In this document: positions 41,411 to 47,897 of the stretch, piece after piece
Layout: each line of letters begins with the position of its first letter
Position numbering within the stretch: position 1 is the stretch's first letter
DNA from: Thomasclavelia saccharogumia DSM 17460
Lineage (GTDB): Bacteria; Bacillota_I; Bacilli_A; Erysipelotrichales; Coprobacillaceae
Assembly: GCF_000686665.1 (NCBI RefSeq)
Contig: NZ_JMLH01000019.1
Location: 1-47,897 of the forward strand
Length of the DNA stretch: 47,897 nt
Direction of reading: 5' to 3'
Program-made: the position numbers and the translations under genes
The notes under the pieces: generated by a model
The model's database searches: none
Told to the model about the DNA's origin: nothing
Seen by the model: the letters and a program-made list of their open reading frames with translations, nothing else

Positions 41411-42166
41411 TTAGCTTTCCTGTAAAAATTCTACTTCTCCATTCAGTATATTTTTTGTATTAGGTATCTGCAACCACGCTCTTTCAAGTTCATCATTGCA
41501 ATATTCTCTCACTTTATCTGGCAGGCTTTCCCAGATTTCTTTAAATTGAAGTGATTGAGATAATCTCCACTCAGCTACATCTTCTCCTCCGTATTGACCA
41601 TACTGATATTGATCGCATGCATCAAAATGTTTGTGAAATGCAATATTTTCAACACAATTAACTATCGCTTCTTTTACTTTAATGTTTTGTAATTCTTCAT
41701 TTGATAACTGACCTAAAATATGATATGGAATATTTACATTCATAGTGGTTAAACGTATAATTATTTCTTCGATTGAAAAATTGGCATTACTTGACAATTC
41801 ATTCAGATAGTCGAGTATTTTATTCCCCTCGTTATATTTATCATTTAGAAACAGGTATAAGTTATCGTCTAAGTCATTATTACCACTTAACTTAAAACTG
41901 TGAAAACTTATATCAGTATATGGTTCAGCATATAGATCCCCAAATCTGTCACCTCCAGGATAATTAATAATCAATTCCGTTTGATTTGTTAGATGAATAA
42001 TATCTCGATGATCATAATAAAAATCGTTTCTTTCATCAATGTTTTCCCAACTAAACTCATTTTCAGGAAATTCAATTTTAATGTATGATATTACATCGTG
42101 TATTTTTAGTTGTTTTGTTTTTTCGATAAGATTTTCAATTTTAGTTTTGATTAATTTATTTTCCAT
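41411..42166 (-). CDS. Hypothetical protein, possible immunity or effector-linked gene
   Basis: A 251-residue soluble acidic protein starting with ATG after AAGGAG. N-terminal helices (IENLIEKTKQLKIHDVISYIKIEFPENEFSWENID), a central part with IIHLTNQTELIINYPGGDRFGDLYAEPYTDISFHSFKL, and a C-terminal helical region ending LQIPNTKNILNGEVEFLQES. No enzyme motif and no family recognised. It lies 14 bases downstream of the broken methyltransferase on the same strand, so it may have been part of a restriction-modification or defence locus before IS invasion. Confidence 0.6.
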   Translation of the reverse strand: MENKLIKTKIENLIEKTKQLKIHDVISYIKIEFPENEFSWENIDERNDFYYDHRDIIHLTNQTELIINYPGGDRFGDLYAEPYTDISFHSFKLSGNNDLDDNLYLFLNDKYNEGNKILDYLNELSSNANFSIEEIIIRLTTMNVNIPYHILGQLSNEELQNIKVKEAIVNCVENIAFHKHFDACDQYQYGQYGGEDVAEWRLSQSLQFKEIWESLPDKVREYCNDELERAWLQIPNTKNILNGEVEFLQES

Positions 42167-42180
42167 ATTTTTTCTCCTTG

Positions 42181-42590
42181 TTATAATCCTAAATCATAAT
42201 CATTTTCTAATTCCTCATATCCGACAATACTTTCATTAGAATATGTAATACGATTGATATCAATTATAGTAGCTTCTTTATTCAGCTGTTCTTCTATATT
42301 TTTTTTCATTAGATTAAAATTTTCTTTTGCTAAATTTCTTTTTTCTTGTGAGGTATTTTATATATTTTCAACTCCTTCAATAACGATTGCATTTCTAGAC
42401 ATATTCAATGCAGCCACGGCTAAATTACTGCTTCCAGCAAACTGATCAAGAATAATTTCATATGGAAGCGATATATAACCGATTATTTCCTCTAGCAACT
42501 CGACAGGTTTTTCAGCCTGATGCACTCTCTTAGTTATACTTTTTGGTTGATAGTTAAACTGCGAAGGAAGCATACCTGATGTTCCGCTCA
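42181..42590 (-). pseudogene. DNA methyltransferase, C-terminal fragment with in-frame stop
   Basis: A remnant of an N6/N4-type DNA methyltransferase. HQAEKPVELLEEIIGYISLPYEIILDQFAGSSNLAVAALNMSRNAIVIEGVENI corresponds to the end of such enzymes (usual form QKPxxLLxxLI, then LDPFxGSGT). A TAA at 42358-42360 interrupts it, and the same frame continues for 58 more codons to TAA at 42181. The N-terminal part with the catalytic DPPY/NPPY motif is missing: similarity ends near 42590, exactly where istB coding begins on the other strand. Confidence 0.75.
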
Positions 42591-43331
42591 TGTAATGAAC
42601 AATTAAATTATTTAAAATTGAAATCAGCATATTCATATTTAAATTCATTAATAATGAATAATGAAATAGATGAAGAACAACTACAGGTAATGCATAAAAT
42701 ATTGAATAAGGAAGTAATAGCCAAGGAGGAAAATAACAGACTTTATAATGTAAAGGTAGCAGCATTTCCTTTCTTAAGAAAAGTTGACGATTATGATTTT
42801 AATTTTCAGCCAGGCATAAAAGAAGAAAAAATAAGATCGATTATTGAATCGGATTTTTATGAAAACGCAACAAATGTTGTTTTTATAGGTAATCCAGGTA
42901 CGGGGAAAACGCACTTAGCAATAGCAATTGCATATACAGTAGCCATTAGACGTAATAGTGTATATTTTATTAAATTTAATAAATTAATCAATATTCTAAG
43001 ACAGGCATATAACGAGGGCACTTTAGAAAGAAAAATAAAACTATTTTATAAATATAAACTGCTAGTCGTTGATGAAGTTGGATTTAATGAGATATCACCA
43101 TTGGAGGCCAAATTGTTTTTCCAATTGATTGATATACGATATACGAAACGATCTACAATTTTTACCAGCAATATTTCCTTTGATAAATGGCCACAGATAT
43201 TAGGCAATGATGAAATGATAACTAAAGCCATAGTAGATAGAATTCTTCATTACTCATATTTATTTAATATTACAGGACCATCTTATCGAATCAAGGATAA
43301 ATTGAATCCTAAAAAAACTGAGAACACTTAA
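42579..43331 (+). CDS. IstB-like ATPase of an IS21-family element
   Basis: A 250-residue AAA+ helper of IS21 transposition, related to DnaC. Core: LNYLKLKSAYSYLNSLI at the N-terminus, PGIKEEKIRSI, Walker A FIGNPGTGKTHLAIAIAY, Walker B LLVVDEVGF, sensor IFTSNISFDKW, and the ending ITKAIVDRILHYSYLFNITGPSYRIKDKL. The first five codons (MFRSC) come from the junction with the methyltransferase fragment, so the native start is probably lost. No istA precedes it, hence a partial IS21 element. Confidence 0.85.
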   Translation: MFRSCNEQLNYLKLKSAYSYLNSLIMNNEIDEEQLQVMHKILNKEVIAKEENNRLYNVKVAAFPFLRKVDDYDFNFQPGIKEEKIRSIIESDFYENATNVVFIGNPGTGKTHLAIAIAYTVAIRRNSVYFIKFNKLINILRQAYNEGTLERKIKLFYKYKLLVVDEVGFNEISPLEAKLFFQLIDIRYTKRSTIFTSNISFDKWPQILGNDEMITKAIVDRILHYSYLFNITGPSYRIKDKLNPKKTENT

Positions 43332-43376
43332 GTGCAACAAATTGGTCAAATTATCTTGACTTTTATAAGGTATACA

Positions 43377-43414
43377 TAATTGACAGTTAAATAAGTCAAT
43401 TACAATATACCAGG
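43377..43414. repeat. Chimeric repeat shared with the IS110 gene and the island
   Basis: Bases 43381-43407 are the exact reverse complement of 40164-40190 inside the IS110 gene. Bases 43393-43414 are identical to 24273-24294 in the par island. The two matches overlap by 15 bases. It also contains an 8-bp inverted repeat TAATTGAC/GTCAATTA. Confidence 0.75.
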
Positions 43415-43599
43415 AACGATAAAAATTAGTTTTTATCAGATATCTTAATTGTTTAAAACGTCGCTCGGTGATAGATCTTACTTGTTATGAATGTAGAATT
43501 ATAAATGATACTATTAATACGTACAAAAATGATCATATAAAAATGTACAAAATCAATTATATATAATATAATAATCCAGTTTTATTGGAGGATTATATT

Positions 43600-44378
43600 A
43601 TGATTATGAATTTATCAGTTAATTCAAGTATCGAAATCAAATCTTTACTTGAATTGAAAGTATTAATAGAGGAGTTAAAATTGAAAGTTAATAAATCACA
43701 GATTGCAAGAGAGCTTGGTGTAGATAGAAGATTAATAGATAAATATATGAATGGTTATACCAAGCCAGAGAAAAGAAAAAGAAAAAGTAAGTTAGATGAT
43801 TTCTATCATATAGTATATGACTTGCTTATCAACCAGAAAACTCAGGTTTTCTTTTATAAAAGAGTTTTATGGCAGTATCTAAAAGATAATCATGGATTAG
43901 AATGCTCGGCTTCACATTTTAGAAAATGGATCAGTCAACATGAAGAATTCAACAAATATTTTAATGGAAAAACAAACAGAACAGTAAATGGTGAAGTTAG
44001 AAATTGTTCTACTAATCATCAGGCAATCAAAAGAGAGAGTGGTATGGGAGTTGAAGCACAACTAGACTGGAAAGAAAGTATGAATTACACATTAAAAACT
44101 GGTGAAGTTATTAATTTGAATATCTTTGCCCTTGTTTATTCCTATTCAAGATATAGTGTTAATTTTATATCACTTACCAAGAAACAAGGAGCTCTATTTC
44201 ATTATCTTGATCAGGCTTTTGAATCAGCAGGTGGTATACCTGATATCCTAAAGACCGATAACATGAAAACGGTTATGGATGAAGCAAGAACAGAGTATTC
44301 GAGCGGAAAAGTCAACGTTAAGTTTCAACAGTTTGCAGATGATTATGGATTTATGGTGAAACCATGTATTGCCGGAAA
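43600..44378 (+). pseudogene. IstA transposase of an IS21-family element, 3'-truncated
   Basis: The N-terminal two thirds of an IS21 DDE transposase. HTH segment KSQIARELGVDRRLIDKYMNGYTKPEKRKRKSKLDDF, a second binding domain, then the rve core: AQLDWKESM (first Asp), FALVYSYSRYSVNFISL, ILKTDNMKTVM (second Asp) and KPCIAG. At this point relatives continue with R-Q-T-KGKVE carrying the catalytic Glu, but coding similarity stops and the end of another transposon begins. The frame runs on for about 30 unrelated codons to 44469. ATG 43600 follows TTGGAGG; a TATAAT lies near 43563. Confidence 0.85.
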
Positions 44379-44463
44379 TGTTAAACTGCAAACTCTCCCC
44401 ACTTTGCAACTGCAAATTAAAATAATCAGATTTTTATACTTTTTGAATTGTAACCGCAAATTA
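44379..44463. repeat. Putative transposon end with three repeated motifs
   Basis: Three copies of a related motif: TTAAACTGCAAAC (44381-44393), TTGCAACTGCAAATTA (44404-44419) and TTGTAACCGCAAATTA (44448-44463). They begin at TGTTAAAC, exactly where istA similarity ends. Multiple subterminal repeats and a TGT terminus are typical of Tn7/Tn5053-like transposon ends. Confidence 0.55.
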
Positions 44464-44812
44464 TTTTAACTTGTTATCTGTTAAATAAAAAAAGAATGCA
44501 ATTATGCATTCTCTTGTTTTTTCATATATCGCTTTTATTCCATATGCTATTTTTAAACTTATTTCAATATCTTCAAATACTTCATATATCGCTTTCATAT
44601 TCCAATAGACATCTCTTGGATGTGCAAGTTCTACATTTTTTCTAATATCAATAAAATGTATGCACCATTCATTTAATAAATGCTCCATCTGACACCATAT
44701 TATTTTATCTTTTATTTTTATTGAAAAATCATATACTGGTGTTATTACCAGTCCTTCTATTGTTCCTACACACTTTTCTTCTTGTGAATTTCTATATATA
44801 ATCCATAATCAT
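44461..44812 (-). pseudogene. Fourth transposon gene, frameshifted in an AT repeat
   Basis: The natural start overlaps the ATPase stop (TAATG, ATG at 44810-44812), giving MIMDYI and then TAG. A 2-base shift within the run TATATATA (about 44792-44800) restores a long frame: YRNSQEEKCVGTIEGLVITP through MEHLLNEWCIHFIDIRKNVE to FFFYLTDNKLK at 44461. The restored product would be about 116 residues with no recognised domain. Slippage in the AT repeat is the likely cause. An intact downstream start at 44688 would give a 75-residue protein. Confidence 0.6.
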
Positions 44813-45618
44813 TACCCAATCATCAATTCCTTGCTTGCTTTCATTATTAATTCACTATCTATTACATCTTTTTTATAATGCATTCCCAGTATCAGACTCT
44901 TGTTTATTAAAAGGTTGAGTATTCTTACAGAAGTATTCATTAATGAATATAGTGTATGATAACATTCTTCTTTGAAAAGATCGCTTCTGCAGTTAACTGA
45001 TTTGAGTCTTGAGACAACATAGTTTTTGACCTCTTCTTCATTGAAGCCAGTAAATGTATAATTCATATTGATGCGTTGTCTAAATGGTTCAAGTGATTTG
45101 AGTCTTAATGTTCTTAAAAATTCATTCTGCCCTACAAATATAAGTGTGCAGTAATCTTTAGAATCATAATCAAAATTCATAAGCATGATGAATTCTCTGA
45201 GTACTTCTTTTCTTAAAAACTGTGCCTCATCAACAGCTATGATGACTTCCATCTTGTTTTCTGATGTCAGTCTTTTGAGTTCTTCCTGTATCTGATTGAA
45301 CATTTGCGATTTCTTCGTTGTTTCTTCCAGACCAAGTGCATCATTAAGCATACGATAAAAATCAATCGCTGTTATAGTTGTCATGCATATATAGATGACG
45401 ACATAACGATTTGGATTGAGTGATTCAAGTGTCTTTCTTAAACATGTCGTCTTTCCCATTCCTGGACTGCTTAAAAATACACCAATACCCCTTGAACGTA
45501 TGATAAAATCCAGTCTATTTGTCATCTGATTGAAATCATTCGATGCATAAAGTGTTGAAACTGTTGCATCCTTGGTAAAAGGATTTTTATCCATTCCATA
45601 ATATGTTGTCATTTCCAT
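44812..45618 (-). CDS. ExeA/TniB-like AAA+ transposition ATPase
   Basis: A 268-residue ATPase beginning YYGMDKNPFTKDA..STLYASNDFNQMTNRLDFIIRSRGIGVFLSSPGMGKTTCLRKTL, the hallmark of the ExeA/TniB/TnsC-like AAA group. Walker A SPGMGKTT lies at residues 51-58, Walker B VIIAVDEAQFL at about 127-137, a sensor-like segment is FVGQNEF and an arginine-finger candidate is in EPFRQRI. These ATPases carry target information to the DDE transposase. The ATG overlaps the stop of the transposase gene by one base (TGATG). Full length for the family. Confidence 0.88.
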   Translation of the reverse strand: MEMTTYYGMDKNPFTKDATVSTLYASNDFNQMTNRLDFIIRSRGIGVFLSSPGMGKTTCLRKTLESLNPNRYVVIYICMTTITAIDFYRMLNDALGLEETTKKSQMFNQIQEELKRLTSENKMEVIIAVDEAQFLRKEVLREFIMLMNFDYDSKDYCTLIFVGQNEFLRTLRLKSLEPFRQRINMNYTFTGFNEEEVKNYVVSRLKSVNCRSDLFKEECYHTLYSLMNTSVRILNLLINKSLILGMHYKKDVIDSELIMKASKELMIG

Positions 45619-46916
45619 CAGTAAATGATCTCCTCTCTTCTTGTTTTTCCATTTTCAACTCTATCTGTTCTCTTTAGGAATACTTTTTTCTTTTGTGATG
45701 TATCATAAAGATATGTTCCTTCAAAAGTACGAGGATTATAACGAATAATAACTCGAATCCCTATATAAACAGAAGGAACATCAAATAATACATTCTCTAT
45801 AAGAACTGTTGAATCTCCATTAACCTTTCTTGTCGTTTCATGAAGAAATACATCATCAAGCCATGAAGAATAATCAGCCGGTGATTTATTGGAAAGTCTT
45901 GATACTTCAATATCTCTCATATCATACATATACCTTTCAAATGGTGTATGATTATCGTGTTCATCATCTTTCATGGATGAATGGACCGTTCTGTTGTATT
46001 CATTGATCCATTTATTGAGATCATCATTCAATTGATGGAGTGACTGATAATCACTTCCTTTATGTACATCTAAAAATCTCATTTTCATGGTATGAAAAAA
46101 TCTTTCAATAACAGCTTTTCCCGTTGGAGAATAAGGGGGATTATAGATAATCTTAGTTCCCAATTTTGCTTCTATTTCTTTTGTGCTCTTATTTTTATAG
46201 CTGCTTCCATTATCTAAGATAATGACTTTGCTTCTCCCATACCTTAAAACAGCATCATGCCACACTTTTTGAAAGTTGACTGCATTATCATTGAAAAAGA
46301 ATTCAGCACCAACGATCATCCTTGAATGATTATCAATAATAGCTATCAGATATGTTTTTCGATATTCTCCATTTTTATCAAAAATATAAAATGTATGACA
46401 TGTATCAGCTTCATATCCATCACATGAATGGGCAAATTCCCAAGCCCTTCTTTCTTTGGTCAGTGTTTTACCCTGTCCGTTTCTTAAACCACTGTTTTTG
46501 ATATAACGCTGAACCGTATCTACCGAACAGTCTCCTTGATTTAACACACCATCTTCGATCATTTTTTCATAGATCATAACTCCTGTTATTTTAGGATATT
46601 CTTTAATGAGATTAGCGATATATTTCTTATGTTCCTCATCAAGTTTCCTGACTCTCCCAAGATCGAGTCTATCTTTAGGCATAAGTCCTTCAAAGCCAAA
46701 TTTTCTGTAAATATGGAGCCAGTATTTCATTGTCTGTCCAGAAAAGTGGCGTTTTGTACCATCAGGCCATTCAATTTCACTGTTTCCAATGCGCTTGAAA
46801 TAGGCAGTTATAGAATCATCAGTAAATGTATGTGAAACAACTGGCGCAATCATCGAAAATTTGACCTGTGCTACAAGCTTTCGATACTCATAGCTGTCTG
46901 TTTTTTGTATATTCAT
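45618..46916 (-). CDS. DDE integrase-type transposase (TniA/Mu-like)
   Basis: A 432-residue rve-domain transposase. Two N-terminal HTH regions (about 30-75 and 95-140) are followed by the catalytic core with Asp171 (YEADTCHTF), Asp235 (VIILDNGSSYKN) and Glu271 (GKAVIERFFHTMK), 35 residues apart in the last pair as in DD35E enzymes. A beta-barrel-like C-terminus follows (VLIENVLFDVPSVYIGIRVIIRYNPRTFEGTYLY), typical of Mu/TniA/IS481-type proteins. The ATG follows AGGAGG. Partnered with the ATPase downstream. Confidence 0.9.
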   Translation of the reverse strand: MNIQKTDSYEYRKLVAQVKFSMIAPVVSHTFTDDSITAYFKRIGNSEIEWPDGTKRHFSGQTMKYWLHIYRKFGFEGLMPKDRLDLGRVRKLDEEHKKYIANLIKEYPKITGVMIYEKMIEDGVLNQGDCSVDTVQRYIKNSGLRNGQGKTLTKERRAWEFAHSCDGYEADTCHTFYIFDKNGEYRKTYLIAIIDNHSRMIVGAEFFFNDNAVNFQKVWHDAVLRYGRSKVIILDNGSSYKNKSTKEIEAKLGTKIIYNPPYSPTGKAVIERFFHTMKMRFLDVHKGSDYQSLHQLNDDLNKWINEYNRTVHSSMKDDEHDNHTPFERYMYDMRDIEVSRLSNKSPADYSSWLDDVFLHETTRKVNGDSTVLIENVLFDVPSVYIGIRVIIRYNPRTFEGTYLYDTSQKKKVFLKRTDRVENGKTRREEIIY

Positions 46917-47003
46917 ATTATTTTACCTCCTGATTTGAGTATAGAACAGACAATCATGAAATGACATTGCCAACATATTTATTTGATTATCTTTCAAGAA
47001 CGA

Positions 47004-47627
47004 TCAGGATATTGATTGAAACAGCTTGCGACTGTTTTGAAAAAGAGTATGAAGAGTCATACCGAAAATATCACTGATGAGACTTTCGTAGTCATAGATC
47101 AAATGAATGAAGAAATGCATATGATATTTATTTTTTAAAAAGCTGAATATCCTTAAATAATATGAATATTTTTTTATCCAGCGGTAAAGTGTTGAAACAG
47201 ATATCTGAAATATATTGACGATTTTTTCAATGGTCAATGAAGAAAACATCTTCAAAGAGAGGACATGAAGTACAAAAAATATGGAATATGATGAATGAGG
47301 TATGATAAAAGAAGCAGGCAAAATAGAATGAAAATGACCGTCATTACGGCAGTACATCACAGGGACTTCAAGCATCTGATCATCAATTTGGCCATTATGA
47401 AAAGAGATATAATGTCTCTGATAGGACTGATAATATTTGATATTGGAAGATTTACAGACGATGCCGTTATGAGTATGTAAAGATGACAGCTCCAAATGAT
47501 TGAGACAGTAGAATTCGAAATCGCGGATTTGTGAAAAAGAAGGTTCATTATAGAATTTAATATTTTGAGAATCAAAAGCTGACTTGTTTGAGTTTCGATA
47601 AAAAATAAAGAACAGGTAGAAAGTCAT
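47004..47627 (-). CDS. DUF6431-like transposon protein with HTH
   Basis: A 207-residue protein. CRNDGHFHSILPASFIIPHSSYSIFFVLHVL (about residues 91-121) matches the C-x(3)-G-H/Y-H-x(3)-P..IIP.YS pattern of DUF6431 proteins, which co-occur with DDE/AAA transposon pairs in Bacillota. TIEKIVNIFQISVSTLYRWIKKY follows, a helix-turn-helix. An N-terminal CLNHLELSSLHTHNGIVC may bind zinc. The ribosome binding site is weak (AGGCAAG). By position it could recognise target or end DNA, like TniQ/TnsD; that is inference. Confidence 0.6.
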   Translation of the reverse strand: MTFYLFFIFYRNSNKSAFDSQNIKFYNEPSFSQIRDFEFYCLNHLELSSLHTHNGIVCKSSNIKYYQSYQRHYISFHNGQIDDQMLEVPVMYCRNDGHFHSILPASFIIPHSSYSIFFVLHVLSLKMFSSLTIEKIVNIFQISVSTLYRWIKKYSYYLRIFSFLKNKYHMHFFIHLIYDYESLISDIFGMTLHTLFQNSRKLFQSIS

Positions 47628-47646
47628 TCACAACTTGCCTGTTCTT
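47608..47646. promoter_or_regulatory. Hairpin spanning the DUF6431-like start codon
   Basis: AAGAACAGG (47608-47616) is the exact complement of CCTGTTCTT (47638-47646). The 21-base loop contains the ATG at 47627 and the ribosome binding site region, so folding could limit translation of the gene. Confidence 0.4.
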
Positions 47647-47681
47647 GCTTGTTTTATAAGGAAAATCAGCCTCGAAAATGT

Positions 47682-47687
47682 TATAAT
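47682..47687 (+). promoter_or_regulatory. -10 element of the last transposase gene
   Basis: TATAAT, 39 bases before the ATG at 47727. No convincing -35 hexamer at 16-18 bases upstream. Confidence 0.35.
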
Positions 47688-47726
47688 TTATTTAACCAGA
47701 TAAACAAAATTTAGGAGGGATTTTCC

Positions 47727-47897
47727 ATGAACTATTTTACCACAGATTTATATGAAACCAAAAGAGAAATTGTTATTTTTTCAGATAAACTTGCTTCTGG
47801 TCTTTCTAAGCCTGAATGTAAATTTGTAATGGATATGATGTTTGGTCTTTCTAGAGGTCAAAGTATTTTATTGAGTGATGTATCTCGTGCTCTTAAT
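47727..47897 (+). CDS. Transposase, N-terminal part (runs off the window)
   Basis: 57 codons of an open frame starting with ATG after TTAGGAGGG. Residues MNYFTTDLYETKREIVIFSDKLASGL, then KPECKFVMDMMFGLSRGQSILLSDVSRALN. This is the opening helical DNA-binding region of an IS4-type (DDE_1-like) transposase in which the GL..GQS.LLSDI.R.L pattern is conserved. The rest lies outside. Classification to family is from the N-terminus only. Confidence 0.65.
   Translation, partial: MNYFTTDLYETKREIVIFSDKLASGLSKPECKFVMDMMFGLSRGQSILLSDVSRALN

Larger units (their letters stand above)
44379..47650 (-). mobile_element. Tn7/Tn5053-like transposon (DUF6431, DDE, AAA, fourth gene)
   Basis: Four leftward genes in one block: a DUF6431-like protein, a DDE integrase, an ExeA/TniB-like ATPase coupled by a 1-base overlap, and a small gene coupled by TAATG. 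The left end is inserted in istA. The right end is not found; the region upstream of 47640 runs into another transposase gene, so the right boundary given is approximate. Confidence 0.6.

Noticed and set aside
43377-43402. TAATTGAC/GTCAATTA as a simple terminator of istB
   Set aside because: No T tract follows, and the sequence is explained better as the chimeric repeat shared with two other loci.

Overview
The window is AT-rich, with short intergenic spaces, strong AGGAGG ribosome binding sites, T-tract terminators and tRNA genes that encode their own CCA. This fits a low-GC Bacillota chromosome. The mix of a PfoR-like EIIC, CmpB-like membrane proteins, FIVAR-rich surface glycosidases and Tn916-like gene cargo suggests a gut Erysipelotrichia (Thomasclavelia/Coprobacillus type). 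That assignment is inference, because no rRNA or marker gene is present.

Region 1 (1-7200) is the right-hand part of an integrative element. It carries a beheaded ABC ATPase with its intact permease, ArsR and GntR/YtrA regulators, a small cysteine-rich KTR protein, a Tn916 Orf9-like repressor, a sigma-like regulator with its small partner, a strongly structured noncoding stretch (4898-5233) and a TndX/TnpX-type large serine recombinase. The element ends inside an N-acetylmuramoyl-L-alanine amidase gene and separates it from its start just before the HGG zinc-binding motif.

Region 2 (7900-17997) is ordinary chromosome. It holds two CmpB-like membrane proteins on either side of a tRNA-Ile/tRNA-Ala pair, an operon of CmpB, a MATE exporter and a PfoR-type EIIC, a SWIM/SNF2 helicase, tRNA-Thr and tRNA-Lys, two lipoproteins and a five-gene tRNA cluster (Asn, Glu, Val, Thr, Leu).

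Region 3 (18000-26914) is a plasmid- or phage-like island directly behind the tRNA cluster. It has a HTH protein, iteron-like repeats, a 467-residue protein with a period-three cysteine ladder, an RNase H-fold protein lacking catalytic residues, a sigma/ArpU-like protein, ParA and ParB. Each par gene is followed by a perfect palindrome with the same 16-bp core. Many small unknown genes follow. It ends at a decayed IS256-family element.

Region 4 (28693-40022) holds two very large divergent cell-surface proteins: a clan GH-D-like glycosidase with discoidin, LamG and FIVAR domains, and a protein with lamin-tail and metallophosphoesterase domains. Both end in a TGD-type sorting-signal-like tail.

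Region 5 (40044-47897) is an insertion-sequence graveyard. It contains an IS256 end fused to a nonsense-mutated IS110 gene, an unknown gene, a broken DNA methyltransferase, istB, a truncated istA, a Tn7/Tn5053-like transposon (DUF6431-like protein, DDE integrase, ExeA/TniB-like ATPase and a frameshifted fourth gene) inserted in istA, and the start of one more transposase gene.

The best candidates for something undescribed are the par island (cysteine ladder, dead RNase H and twin palindromes), the structured region at 4898-5233, and the hairpin shared by the two IS256 ends, in which the stem covaries while the 9-nt loop is invariant.
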